Below are positions 32,160 to 44,190 of a DNA stretch of 64,000 nucleotides, one piece after another (the first letter of the stretch is position 1; each line of letters opens with the position of its first letter). Location of the stretch: NCBI GenBank assembly GCA_933228895.1, contig OW121849.1, forward strand, positions 122,702,849 through 122,766,848. Direction: 5' to 3'. The notes below the pieces were generated by a model, which was given only the letters and a program-made list of their open reading frames with translations, was not told the DNA's origin and did not search any database. A program made the position numbers and the translations under genes. The stretch comes from Platycnemis pennipes (lineage: Eukaryota > Arthropoda > Insecta > Odonata > Platycnemididae).

Positions 32160-34142
32160 AGAAGGCGAATCTGAAGGGTCTGACAGAAATGAGAGTGAAA
32201 GTAGTACTGTAAAATCAAGAGTATGAGGATTTCATTCTGGTGGGCAGTGAAAATAAAACATTCTTAGCCAGACAAGCAACCTACCGCTGACAAGAAAATT
32301 ACCGCTGACAAGAAAATGTTACTGGAAATTTATGAATAGAGCAAGCAAAAGATGAGAAAATATTTTGTCATTCTGTGTGATTGAAGGTCATTCCTTACAT
32401 TGCCTAGGTATTAATTTCTATTATTTGTCACAGAAATGCTCGGAAGAGGCCTAATAAGAACAAAAATGAGAGAGGAAACATATACTCTAGAGATGAAAGA
32501 TCTACATCAAATTTGACGACTAATCAAACAGAATGCATCTACCTGTATAGTCAGGAAGAGGGAATGTCCATAGAGGGAATCTCCACAGTCCCTCGAAAGA
32601 AGGTGCACCAGGTGATGGCTAATTTGAGTAAGGTGGAGAAACCTCGATTGCAGAAGGAGTTGGCAATTACTGTGATGGCTATGTGGCTACTATTGCCACC
32701 AGGAACTATGTCAATTTGTAGGTAATATGTTAACCCAGCTTATGTCTTGGGACATTGTGTCTTTAGGCAAAGCCTATACAGGAAGATTCACTCAACAAAA
32801 TATTGAGAGCAAAAAGCCAGGACCAAAAACATTTACCAAATGATACCTAGGCGAGAGCAAAATTTCAAGTGCTTTGGGACTCATAATACATGGAACTTTT
32901 TTTAATGTATAAAGAATGAGGCATGAGCAAGGTTACATAATGATACCTGGTCAATATCACATGATTTTTAGGTATTTAGTGTGTTTATGATGCAACAGAG
33001 GCCAAAGATCTACTTGTCAAATCACTGTTGTTCACGAAATGGGGTATCTCCCTTTGTAAGAATGCAATATCTCAAGATAGGTTTATAGAAATAATGTGGT
33101 ATTTGAGGTCTGTTAAGAAGACTTCAAGAAGAGAAAGTCACATAAGTTCACATTTATTTCAGATGTCTAATAATAATATTTTGTGTACTCCCACATAATA
33201 GGTACAAACAAAGAGTGGGAGCTTTAGGTGGTCTTGAAGGTCATAAGACCAGAATTGAGCAGATTCATTTTAAATTCTGAAGCATTATTCATTCCTTGGC
33301 CTATGTTTCTATTGATGCAAAGCTACCTATTTCCAAGCAATGCTCTTTGCCATCTTATCCAATTCATGAAATCAAAGCTACATAAATATGGCCAGAAATT
33401 CTGGAAGGCTGTTGACGAGGACAAGAAATACATAGCAAATGATATTCTTCACCTGGAAAAGAATATTTAAGGCTGAATGGGAAACACTTCTAACTCCGAC
33501 ATCAAAAAACTATTTATCCTTTTGTGGATGGGGTGGAAATGTCACCTTTGACAATTTTAAAACTTCTAGAAATGAGTAAAAAATTAAAATGTCAAGGCAA
33601 AATTTGGTGGGTACAACTAGTGAAGCAAGAACCAAAATCGTGACTAAATTAAAGACTCTTAGAATGCCTATATACTGCACTGTTCTTCTCAAAAAACGAT
33701 GACAATATTCTGACAGTATACCAAGTAAAAATTAACAAGACTATAATTATGATGAACTCTCTACACCATGATATGTACTGCTGTAGGAACAACTAACAAA
33801 AGAAATTGAAAAAAAATAGGTACATTCTATAACAGAATGTGGTATGGGGTAGATGAGGCCAAAAAAATGGCTTGAAAATATTTGGTAAACCCAGCACTAT
33901 GAAAGTGACCAGTGCACATTTTCAGTAACATACTGCATCTCAGAGCAATCAATGCAGGAATATTGTATTGAGAAGTTGCAAAAGTAACATCATTTCACAT
34001 TGAACTTCTTTCTAAGGTTGTCAGAATTTAGTGAGGTGAAAATTACGGTGTCCACAGCAAATAGGTAGGAACTTGTATTGTGTGATGTGAAACTTCATAT
34101 GATTAATTAAAAAAATATTAGGTACACAAAAAAATAGTCTGC
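32160..34142 (+). pseudogene. Degenerate piggyBac-family transposase
   Basis: An acidic N-terminal stretch (EGESEGSDRNESESS) is visible near 32,160. The core at about 33,290-33,470 reads SYLFPSNALCHLIQFMKSKL then HKYGQKFWKAVDEDKKYI, matching the piggyBac/PGBD catalytic region (…LFP.KARCPFIQYMKSKP.K.G.KFW). Downstream, DDNILTVYQVK (about 33,690) and FYNRMWYGVDEAKKMA (about 33,820) then PVHIFSNILHLRAINAGILY follow in family order. Several stops and frameshifts break it. The last 315 bp are duplicated downstream. No TTAA-flanked termini were identified. Confidence 0.7.
33828..34142 (+). repeat. 315-bp direct repeat, copy 1
   Basis: Differs from 34,426-34,740 at one position only (G against A at 34,084/34,682). 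It is part of the degenerate piggyBac coding region. Confidence 0.95.
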
Positions 34143-34428
34143 CAACAAAAGAAATTCAGCCTTGACTTCAAAGACACATACAGTGCTGTTGTTCAAACTA
34201 CATCTTTACGAATACTTCTAGCAATTGGGGCCATGAAAAATCTACATCTTAGAACTTTTGATGTCAAATCTGCTTTTCTGTACGGCGATTTGAATGAAGA
34301 AATACTCATGAAATTGCCTGAAGGTTACAATCATCCAGGCAAAATTTGTGTTCTACAAAAGGCTCTATATGGCCTGCGCCAAGCCCCTTTACAATGGTAC
34401 AAGAAACTGAGTGATTTTCTGAAAATAT
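34143..34428 (+). pseudogene. Ty1/copia reverse transcriptase fragment
   Basis: An uninterrupted frame from 34,143 encodes DFKDTYSAVVQTTSLRILLA, then FDVKSAFLYGDLNEEILMKL, PEGY, and LQKALYGLRQAPLQWY. These are the diagnostic copia RT blocks (D.DETYAPV, DVKTAFLNGDL.EEIYM.QPEGF, LYGLKQAPR.W). About 95 codons survive without a stop; the frame ends with TAA just inside the second 315-bp repeat. The edges coincide with the borders of the two direct repeats. Confidence 0.85.
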
Positions 34429-34740
34429 AACAGAATGTGGTATGGGGTAGATGAGGCCAAAAAAATGGCTTGAAAATATTTGGTAAACCCAGCACTATGA
34501 AAGTGACCAGTGCACATTTTCAGTAACATACTGCATCTCAGAGCAATCAATGCAGGAATATTGTATTGAGAAGTTGCAAAAGTAACATCATTTCACATTG
34601 AACTTCTTTCTAAGGTTGTCAGAATTTAGTGAGGTGAAAATTACGGTGTCCACAGCAAATAGGTAGGAACTTGTATTGTGTAATGTGAAACTTCATATGA
34701 TTAATTAAAAAAATATTAGGTACACAAAAAAATAGTCTGC
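34426..34740 (+). repeat. 315-bp direct repeat, copy 2
   Basis: Near-identical copy of 33,828-34,142 at an offset of exactly 598 bp, immediately after the copia fragment. Confidence 0.95.
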
Positions 34741-36789
34741 AAAGGGATGCTACGCATGTACTTAGGGCATGTTTAAAAATGGACAGGAAGAGAAGAAACA
34801 ATTTTGACATGTTTACATCTAAAAAAAAGTCATTTTTTCATACTTTTATCAAATTCTCAATATATCAATATATAGTACCTGAAATAGTTTAGCAATATTA
34901 ATTTTAATATTATTACCATTGTGTATTTCTTTGCATTTATATTGATTGTATTTGTACATCATAACCTTAAATGATACTTCAATATATTTATCTCTAAAAA
35001 ATTTTACTACAAAGGGTCCTTTTTGACCCCCTACTGTCCTTATGGGTGGTGAGTAAAGTCCCGTCTTTCTACTGCCATTTTTCTAAAGTAATAGATCATG
35101 CTGAAGTCCTCAGGAAGTTAAGTAGGATAGGTAACAGAGATTTTTGGCATGCCTACATGAAACTATATGTGCAACATGAGTGTAATTGCTTCAGATTTCT
35201 CACACGTAGCATAAAATATTTGTACAGAATACACTGGGCATGATGGTAGTTTGAAGTAGTTGGCTGTATTGTCCATGAGGTTGCTATGCTCCTTTGGTTG
35301 ATCAGTTATAAACAGTAAAACCAGTCATGTAAAGTTATTTGTCCTAACAAACAATGTTATTTGCTCATCAATAACCATGGATGCCTTCAATAGAGTGACC
35401 CCCTGCCACAGACCCCTAAGTTGCCTATTAGGCATCAATGTAGAAGTAGATTTCTTATCCAGCCAGATTAGATATCCAAGCCTCAGATTATAAGTGGACC
35501 ACTTGTAAAATTCTGAATATTTTCATCTAAACCATGAAAAATTCATAATACCATTATGTAAGTGGGATATAAATAATGACTACATGCAGTTTTCAGTGAA
35601 GGATGGGTAGATATTAACATAAATTAAAATGGAGCCCAGAGTGGAAAATCATGAGAGAGACTCATTGAGGAACCACAATATAAGAGTACATACATCCCTG
35701 GGAGAGTATGAAGTAAGGACTTCCTCCAGAAAGGTATTTGTAGTAAATTAACTCAAATTGCTTCACACGTTGTTATGATAGAAATATGTCCATACTTCTT
35801 ACTTTGCCAGATATAAACTCTCGGAGAATCAACTGCCTTCCATGTACCTGTCCACAATAAAATATTACCACTTCGGAGGTCGATTTTTTCTAAGTCCCGA
35901 GTTGACGGTGATTTGACGACACTGCGTCATGGCTTCCCTCTGGTGGAGCCTCATGAAACTCTAACCAAAAACAAACCTGCTCACCCCCTTCCCATCTTTA
36001 GCAGAAGGGATTACTGAATGGGTGGTCTTCTTCTCATGCACTAAAGATGGTCGTTTCTCCGACTCATGCTGCACCACGTCATAGAGGTGTACATAGAGCA
36101 ATTTGGGTTAAAAATCATTATGTTCTTAACATGTTCATTTCAGTGTCATCCACTGGTGGGTCACAGCTGCATTGGCCTACAGGGCAGCATGACACACCAG
36201 TGAGTCATGGGAGGCATCGGCCCAGGAGATAGTGCCACCCACCAGTGAGTCACACCACCCTTAGATTTGTACGTAAATTCTAAGCGGAACCATTTGTTCA
36301 TTATTGCTCCGACAGTTCAATGTTCTACATTACACTTGCTCCACACCAGAATAAATATGACTAATCATTAATATTAAATTAATACAAAAAAAAAGACAAT
36401 TCCTATCCTTCATACTGCAAGAAATAGAAAATCATATGCCTCGGTTAATGCGTTCACATTAAGTAGTAACATTCTTAATCCTCTCTTCTCTTTTGCAGAA
36501 TCAAAGCCCGTTCAGACAACTAAACTATAACCCAAATAAATTTAAACAAAGTGTAAAAGAGAGGGCTACAAGTTAAATTCCTTAGGCTGTAATTGAATAG
36601 TAGAATTTTCATGGGACAACTACGAACTTTTGTGACGAAATGTTTTTCCATGTCCCCCTTGTTCTAGCATGATTCTTATCTTCCCTCATTCAACCCAACA
36701 TGCCTATAATTTTCCCTCCTTCTTCTGATTTTGCACAGCATCTTTCTCACCATAACAACCTTCAATATTTCATTGTCTAGATTCTAGAT
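34741..36789. other. Unassigned intergenic DNA
   Basis: About 2 kb of non-coding DNA. GTGAGTCA/TGGGTCAC-type phrases near 36,150-36,260 suggest a small repeat but no gene. Confidence 0.35.
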
Positions 36790-37290
36790 CACATGGCTCA
36801 TGGCTGAGCTTAAAGCCACTGAGTGCACCCAACAGGTTGTGAATCAATTGCAGTCAACCTCTAGATATAGAGGTTAGCTGCGAGATAAGCATGTTCACTC
36901 TTCGAATAAGCCCTTGTGGACAAACTGCGACAGCATTCTGAAGGGGTATTGGTCTATCCCTGGGTAAGGTGGGGCTTTAAATAATGCAGAACCTGTGAAG
37001 ATGCTGTGACTTGGCGATGGGTGGCCACCAACAATTATGCATTCCAATACCCGGAGAGACGGTGGACTAGAGGAAACCAAAAAAGAAGTTCTAAGAAGAA
37101 GGACAGTTGTTAAGAAGAACCCATGGATTACGGGAGAAGTCTTAGACCTGATTGAAGAAAGAGCAAGAATGCGAAAACTGAAGAAGGGCAGCTTTGCCAC
37201 AAAAGAAAAAAAGAACTAAATAAGTCACAAAGCCAGAAAAGCTTGAGAAATTCACTTTCACTGTACTACAGCATCATCAAGTAGAGTATA
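36790..37290 (+). pseudogene. RTE-like LINE, 5' leader plus linker fragment
   Basis: Shares the GAGGTTAGCTGCGAGATAAG and GGTATTGGTCTATCCC blocks with 31,380-31,500 in opposite orientation. It then jumps to coding sequence NPWITGEVLDLIEERARMRK (about 37,120-37,180), typical of the region between endonuclease and RT in RTE-like proteins. The endonuclease is deleted. Confidence 0.65.
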
Positions 37291-37469
37291 TCTTAGATGC
37301 AACAACATATATATGAGAAAGGCAAAAAAGAGGGGGAGGGGCATTTGAGTAGACGGTTATTGGTGGCCATCCGAAGGGCGTGGGGAAGAAGAATTGTGGG
37401 AGGCATGGGTAGAAGTAGGGGTGAGGGGGTTACAAACGAGTGGCAAATATAAAACCATGGTCTTGAACG

Positions 37470-37930
37470 GTTCTTTTGAAGACAAGACTCCGTCCCTGGT
37501 AGTGGATTGCAGCACAGTGCCTCGTCCATTGGGTGCCCCGTTGAGAAGGTCGAAAGTGTGGGAGGGGCAGAACCCTGGGTGATGCTCTGTTGCTAAGGGA
37601 GTGAAGTGTGTTGACTGCCTTCCTGGCGGTGGGGTGCACGGTGGCGATTATATAAGTAAGTCTCCGGTTGGCCCTTTGGTGGAAGGAGTGACATCCGAGT
37701 GGAGCTACCCGTCCCTGGTAGTGGATTGCAGAGCAGCACCTTGTCCATTGGGTGCCCCGTGGAGAAGGTCTGAAAAGTTGGGTGGGAGGGGAACAGCACG
37801 GTGATGCCCTTTAGCAAAGGGTGGTGTAGTGCCATAACTCGCTCCCTAGTGATAGAGCACGTGGAAGCGATGATGGAAAATCTCCTTTGGTCCCCTTTGT
37901 GAAGGTCCGAAGAAGAGTGACGTTGGAGTG
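37470..37930 (+). repeat. 219-bp tandem duplication
   Basis: GTCCCTGGTAGTGGATTGCAG at 37,492 recurs at 37,711, followed in both by CATTGGGTGCCCCGT and GAGAAGGTC. A third partial unit (AAGGTCCGAAGAAGAGTGAC) follows at about 37,900. GC-rich relative to its surroundings; the resulting open frames are artefacts. Confidence 0.75.
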
Positions 37931-38810
37931 GAGCCTTAAGGAGGCTGGCTCGTGACTGCTTGAGTCAAGTTGTCTGAGGAATCTTATTAATTTAAGTACG
38001 AGTATATGCCTGCTAAGTGATCCTTACCTCATAAAGAAAATTACCTAAGCTATTGAAAGTCATAAGTATCACAAGAAATACGATGTAAAGTCGAAGGATT
38101 TCTTTTTTTATGATAATTTTATTCAGCTCGACGATGGAGCCATTCAGCACTTACTTTAAAGAAATAAATTCATGTACTCAATGAATTTACTAATGTATAG
38201 CACCAGAATATTACTATCAAACATTATTTAATAATATTTTTCTGAAATATGCTTTAATATCTCATTAGTAATGATATTATTCATACGCCATACATTTTTG
38301 CTAGAGCGACCGCAGCACCACTTGAAGACAACTAACGCATTTCGTCTGCTATAAGCGCAGAAATTGGTGGATTTAGCGAAAAATATGGTGGGTTGATGCC
38401 TTTCTTTTCGTGTCATTTTATTTCTTGTGAAATTACGCTTAAAATATCAGTTTTTTGCAAAAATGACATGTTACTGTGGTATTTTTAAACGTTATATTCC
38501 CATGTGATGGCCATTCTCGCCGTTAATCGTATGTAATTTCAAATGCAATTTGTGCAAAAAGGAGTATGGGTGGTATAATTATCTTTACTTTATTACACAG
38601 AGGAAATTTAGTTCTATAAGTGCTGAAAATATAAAAAAAAATGACATGACTTTCACTTTTCTGATCAACCTCCTTAAGAGCATAGAAAGGAGGGGGAGGA
38701 AGAAGAGGTGTGAATGTGATAATGGGGGTTGAAGGAATGAGGTGGGAGGGCTGGTGGGTTGGTTAGCTTTACGCGGTTTTTGCTTAAGTTGATGGAAAGA
38801 AGGGGAGAAT
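37931..38810. other. Unassigned intergenic DNA
   Basis: AT-rich with no recognisable gene. Confidence 0.35.
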
Positions 38811-40238
38811 TTAGATCATATAAAATATTTTGAGGAGAGGGATATTTTTCTTGGCTCGCTCGATTATTTCAATCTGCTCCAACGTGTCTAATCTTCTTCC
38901 TTTCTTCTCAAGATGGAGAACTTTAGCTTCAAAATTGCACTCGTGCCTAGTCTCTATTAAGTGCTTGGCAGCCATGGAGGTTATATTTCCTATCTCCATG
39001 CATTTTAGGTGTTCCCTCATCCTTGTATAAAAATCACGTCTGTTCGATATATGAAGCACTGCAATTGCAAGTTACTTCGCAATCACCACTTTTTCTTGCC
39101 TTGTCTATGAAGTCCTTGTTCTTACAGAGGTGCTTAGTACGCAAAGTAGGCATATAAAAAGCAACCTTGAACTTGTCTTTCAGGATTAGGTTTGCTATTT
39201 GGTAAGACAGTCTACCAATGAATGGTATTTTACACCATTTACATACGTTCATTCTGTTCTCAGGTCGGAGGTAAGTGTTTAGGCTTATGGTCACTTTCTT
39301 CCATTCTTAGCCAGAAGGGAATCAATGAGTTTAACACTATAACCATTTTTCACTACTATGGTCTTGATCTCATAGAGTTCTTTATCATAGTGGATTTTGA
39401 GCATGGAGATATTGACCAATCTATGGAGCATGGAGTTGAAGCTGGCCAGTTTTTGGGCTGTCAGATGGCAGGTCACAGCGCGAATCAATTGGTCGGTGAA
39501 TGTAGGTTTTCTATAGATGGAAAACTCATGTTTTAGATGCCCGTTGTCGATGTTAAGATCCAAAAAGTTTATCTTCCTATCCATTTCCAGTTCCATAGTG
39601 AATTTGATCGATTGATGCTGTGAATTTGATCGATTGATGCTGTGAATTTAGGAATCTCAGGAATTTGTCTAACTGCCTGTAGCTGCCCGTACAACAACAA
39701 AGCACATTCCCTACACATCTATACCAATAGAACACGTTCCTGATATGACTGTTTCCTGCGTTGAAAATCCATAAATATTTCGGCCAGGATTGGGGATAGT
39801 GGTGATCCCATGGCCAGGCCCTCCTTTTGTTGGCAGTATACAGCATTGAAGAGGAAGTAATTTTGGTCTAGGTAAATTGTCATTAGTGTGTGAAATTCCA
39901 TTGCTATGTGCATGTTACATTGGCCTTGGTGAGAATTTCTTTAGCAAATAAAAGTGCCCTTTGGGTGGGAACAGATGTGAATAAACTTCACGTCGAAAGA
40001 CACTAGCTTGGCATTAGGCAGTAGGACCAAGGACTGGAGTTCCTTGGTCAAACTTTTGGAATCTTGTATCCCATAAATAGCAGAGTACTCTGTTAGCTGT
40101 CAGGTAATTGAATTAACTTTAAATGCTAATTTATGTGTTGGAGCACTAACGCTTGATATAAGTGGTCTAATTGGGGATTTATTTTTATGGAGTTTAAGTG
40201 ATCCATACAATCTTTGAGGCAAAGGATTCATTGTAGTG
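38811..40238 (-). pseudogene. Penelope-like element with GIY-YIG endonuclease, degenerate
   Basis: Minus-strand pieces in order: an RT block with GLAMGSPLSPILAEIFMDF (about 39,840-39,770), the LEMDRKINFLDLNIDNG block (39,596), an RT C-terminal region with FSIYRKPTFTDQLI, and then a linker. A GIY-YIG region follows: CNCSASYIEQT at 39,066-39,034, then RRDFYTRMREHL, AAKHLIETRHECNF and RLDTLEQIEIIERAKK to 38,811. This domain order is specific to Penelope-like retroelements. Frameshifts and stops abolish function. Confidence 0.85.
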
Positions 40239-40239
40239 A

Positions 40240-41590
40240 CGAAAAAGTTATTATAAAAGTTAAGTGAATGTACTCAAATGGAGAAATACCCAGGGACTCT
40301 GAGAAAAACTTCATTCCTATTCCCAAAAAGAAGAGAGCAGAGAACTGCAAAAATTTTAGAAATATAAGCCTAACGACACATGCATATTGACAAGGATCAT
40401 CTACAGAAGAATAGAATGAAAAGCAGAGGAGTTTCTGGATGAAGATCAATTCAGAAAAATTTATGAAAAGTAAGGCTACAAGAAAAGCAATATTGGCCGA
40501 GAGGCTGACCATAGAGAAGAAAATGGAGCATAACACCCCTATGTTCATTACATTTGAGAATTTAGAGAAGGCATTTGACAATGTAGATTGGAATTTAATG
40601 TTTGGAATTCTGAAAATTCTTGTATAAAAACCAAGTAGCTGTGATTAAATCTGGACACAGTTGTAAAGAAGGAACTTCTGGAGTGAATAATCCAATAAAA
40701 AAATAAGCATGCTGTGATTCACTGATGACATACCACTCATAGCAGAGACAGAGAGGGATATGAATACGTCTAATAACCATGGAAAGGGCAATGGCCAGAT
40801 ATCAGCTGAGGATCAATAAGTAGAAGACTAAGATATTGGTGTGCAGCAAGAGTGAAGAGGCCGAAACCACCGCTAAATGCATTATGCAAAAGCAAAATCT
40901 AGAAGAGGTGAAAGAGTTCTGTTACCTTGGAAGCCAATTAGCCAATAATGGATGAAACAAGAAAGAAATATTAAGTGGAATAGCTCGGGCGAAAAGGGCA
41001 TTTTATGATTCTGCTTACAGCTGCAAATACAATCAAGGGAGTGAGGAAAGTTTTCATTAGAACATACATCTGGAGCATGCTACTATATGACAGCAAAGCA
41101 TGGAAAATAACAGAAGCAGAGAAGTCAAGGCTGGAAGCATTTGAAATGAAGTGATACCAAAGAATGATGAAGGTAAAATGGATCGAATGAGTGGCCAACG
41201 AAGAAGTCTTCAGAAAAGTGGGAGAAAAGAGAAGTCTGCTTAAAACACTAAAAAGAAGATGGGAGCACCTTATTGGCCATACATTTAAGCATGATGGCCT
41301 GAAGAAGACAATCATCGAGGGAAAAGTGAATGTGAAGAATGGAAGAGGAAGCCCTGGGACGAGATACACAGTGTAAGAAGGATATGAAAGGAAAGCATTA
41401 TGCAAATAGTGTTTGCAGATAAGTTTTTTGCATGCCTGCATGGTAGTTAGTGTTCTCTTCATATGATGATGCATGCCTGTTGACGGTTCACTCCCTACCA
41501 CACACCCTTGCGGTGACTTGCAGACTATTATGCAGATGTTGATGAGAATCAAGTAGAGAGCAACCCCAAACCAATCATAGGATTGTTGAC
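40240..41590 (+). pseudogene. RTE-like LINE copy, degenerate
   Basis: Plus-strand copy of the family at 29.4-31.6 kb: NFIPIPKKKRAENCKNFRNI (40,310), ENLEKAFDNVDWNLMFGILK (40,560), an FTDD-like palm motif near 40,720, ITMERAMARYQL (40,775), EEVKEFCYLGSQ (40,900) and VGEKRSLLKTLKRR (41,215). A TTGACTTATGATGATG end lies at about 41,575. Many stops and frame breaks. Confidence 0.75.
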
Positions 41591-41639
41591 TTATGATGAT
41601 GAAACAATCCTATCATCAGGGACTGTTAATTATTTTACT

Positions 41640-41785
41640 GCCTAGCTACATGGAACAAGTTGCGAAGGATGTAAAAGAGAAGAATCATGTAAATATGACG
41701 AGGTTGGCTGATAGGAGAATCGAGTGGAGTTCTGAGTCAAACCAAACTTAGGATTGTTGACCAATGATGATGATGATCTATTTTT
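41640..41785 (+). pseudogene. RTE-like LINE 3' tail
   Basis: TACATGGAACAAGTTGCGAAGG through a GTTGACCAATGATGATGATGAT terminus, matching the family 3' end. Confidence 0.7.
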
Positions 41786-41849
41786 TGATTTTTTACCCAA
41801 ATTTTTCTCCGGACATCCAAAACAAATTTCTCTCTAACCTAGAATCCCC

Positions 41850-42290
41850 AAGACCTAGAAGGGCATTCTATCAAAAGAAGAATCTAATTACAGCTGGAAA
41901 TACAGGCATAGAAGTAAGGAAATACTTCATCAGAACATATATCCGGAGCATATTTCTTTATGGCAGTAAGGCATGGACAATGGCTGCAGCAAAGAGGAAA
42001 AGGTTGAAGGCATTTGAAATGTGATGCTACCAAAGAATGATGAAGATAAAAATGGATTGATCAAGTGACAAACAAAGAAGTCCTGAAAAGAGTGGGTGAA
42101 AAGAGAAGTCCACTGAAAATTTTGAAAAGATGGGACAACATAATCAGCCATATCTTAACACTTGGTGGCCTCGTGAAGACAATTGTTGAGGGGAAAGTGA
42201 AAGGGAAAAATGAAAATATGCATGAAATGCATAGTGCAAGTTGTTTAGGGTGTGAAATAGAAGAACTATGCGAATATGAAGTTACCCAAT
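41850..42290 (+). pseudogene. RTE-like LINE 3' fragment
   Basis: Encodes RAFYQKKNLITAGNTGIEVR, SIFLYGSKAWTMAAAKRKRL, TNKEVLKRVGEKRSPLKILK and TIVEGKVKGKNEN, the family C-terminus, with one frame break near 42,023. Confidence 0.75.
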
Positions 42291-42296
42291 AATACA

Positions 42297-42456
42297 TTTA
42301 TAACGAAGTTGAGGGGGCCGAATATTTACTTTGAATAACCGAACTACATTATATGAGGACCAGTTTTTCCCAGCCTCTCTTTGACGGAGAATAGCATTTA
42401 CTTCATTATAACCAGGACTTCGTTATAAACGGGTTCGATAAAAGTGGACTTGACTG
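42297..42456. mobile_element. Pogo-type MITE, degraded
   Basis: Ends GTGGACTTGACTG followed by TA. It shares GCCGAATATTTACTTT-type interior and end phrases with the 61,421-61,520 MITE. The left terminus is incomplete. Confidence 0.5.
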
Positions 42457-42496
42457 TATAAGAATAGAGTTGAGAGCTGTGTCATACCTATCTTAA

Positions 42497-42889
42497 GCCT
42501 GTTTCACCCGGTACTTGATCCAACACAAGGTCGAGTATACTAGCTTTCCAGTATGGTGTGAATAGAACCAGAATGCTGGTTAGCAAGCATGCTTGCTAGT
42601 ATACTCTCGCTGAGCTATTGGATTTCATACTTGATGCGGTAATAGATTTCTAGTAGCTCCCAGTAGGACTCAGCAGCATCAACCAATCACATCATTTTAC
42701 AGATGCTGTGCGATCTTCTTTTTAATTAGTATGGAATCATATGGAATAACCGCTTCATAGCAAGCACAAGGTCAATGATCGTGTGAAACCTCCCAGGACA
42801 GTTCCAATCGTGCTAGTTTCCGTCCTCACAATCAAGTAGCGGCTAGCACACTAGGTCTTGTGCTGGATCAATTATCATGTGAAACGGGC
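42497..42889 (+). mobile_element. TTAA-associated MITE, copy 2 (both ends)
   Basis: Begins after TTAA (42,493-42,496) with GCCTGTTTCAC and ends GTGAAACGGGC before TTTA. The inverted ends extend imperfectly over about 35 bp (TTGATCCAACACAAG against TTGATCCAGCACAAG). Homologous to 18,052-18,418. Non-coding, 393 bp. Confidence 0.8.
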
Positions 42890-43284
42890 TTTAGGATTGT
42901 TGACTGATGATGCTGTGGTATATTTATCACCAGTTTTTTCCCTCATGTGCAGCAATTGTCAATTTTCTCTTTCATGAGTGTGATATTGTGTTATTATAAG
43001 CCTTGACTTCTCTAATGCTGTTATTGTTCTTGGCTCAATGCCATAAAGAATGGTCCATATATATATTTTAGAGAAATGTTTCACTACCTCCACGCTACAC
43101 GTATGTTTTACACCACATATCCACTCAAATTCTGGAGTACCTTATTTTGTGCCCGAGTCAATCTCAACCCCCTCCAATGCCTTGGATACGGCCAACAATG
43201 GGAGGACACACCATTCCTCAGAAACTTTCATTCAGAGGGAAAAAAATGATTGAACGGTGGAACATTGGAAGAAAACAAATACAA
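42890..43284. other. Unassigned spacer
   Basis: Nothing recognised. Confidence 0.3.
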
Positions 43285-44190
43285 GGTCTGTTCAAAAAAA
43301 GACCAGACTGAGCATGCTACACATTAACCGCTTGACGGAATGAAATAAGCAAAGTTGTTCCACTCATCTTTGAGCATTGCATCGCCGCAACTTGCATTTT
43401 CCTGCATTGAGCCATTCCTGCGGAACAGCAGCACTTCTCAAGGCCCACAGTGACCGGTGGTATAATGTTTGTCTCAGTAAGTTTGAAAGATTTGGAGGAG
43501 CAACGTGTGAGTTAAAGTTGCAAATGCTTCAAAAAGCCTTTGAGGATGAATTGATGAGCTGGCCACAGTTTTTCGACTTGTGTATCAGATGCAAAATATG
43601 GAGAACCTCAAGTGAAACAGATCCTCAAAGTGGGCGATATTCTACATCAACAGTTAATGTCCACATCAAGTCGGTGCATTATTTGGTGCATGCAGATGGT
43701 TGGTTAACAGCCCAAGATCTAGCTAAAAGTGTCAACATCTGTGTTGTATCGTAACACTTCGTTTTGAAGGAAAAATTGGGAATGCATTCTATCGCATCAA
43801 AATTTGTGCCAAGTGTGTTTGGTGCTACCAGAGTTGGACGCTGCATTACGATAATGTGCCAGCACACTTCTCTCTGCTTGGGAGTAAATTTCTGTTAAAA
43901 ACAAGATGAAGGCAGACTTTACTCACCCTACTCCCCAGATTTGGAATTGGCAGACTTTTTCCTCTTCCCAAAGTTGAAATCAACTTTTAAACAATGCTGA
44001 TTTGATACAATTGATTGCATCACAAGAAATTGTACCAAGGACTTAAAGAGCATTCCAAATATGTGCTTCAGAAGGTGTTAAAAAACTGGAAAAAATTTTG
44101 GGAGCAGTGTGTGGCCAGAAAAGCAGAGTACTTTGAAGGGGACCTATAGAATTTAAGTTTCAAGTCCAGTCTTTTTTTCATCACATGTTG
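43285..44190 (+). pseudogene. Dead mariner transposase
   Basis: N-terminal helix-turn-helix region (LQMLQKAFEDELMS, then SSETDPQSGRYSTS and LAKSVNI, 43,510-43,740). After a deletion comes the C-terminal catalytic block HYDNVPAHFSLCL (about 43,845) and YSPDLELADFFLFPKLKSTF (about 43,930). The first catalytic Asp region is missing. Imperfect inverted ends (GTTCAAAAAAAGACC and its partner near 44,170) bound it. Confidence 0.8.

Noticed and set aside
33828..34740. The 315-bp direct repeats as LTRs of a small copia element
   Set aside because: No TG/CA ends, no primer-binding site or polypurine tract, no target duplication, and the repeat translates as decayed piggyBac coding sequence.
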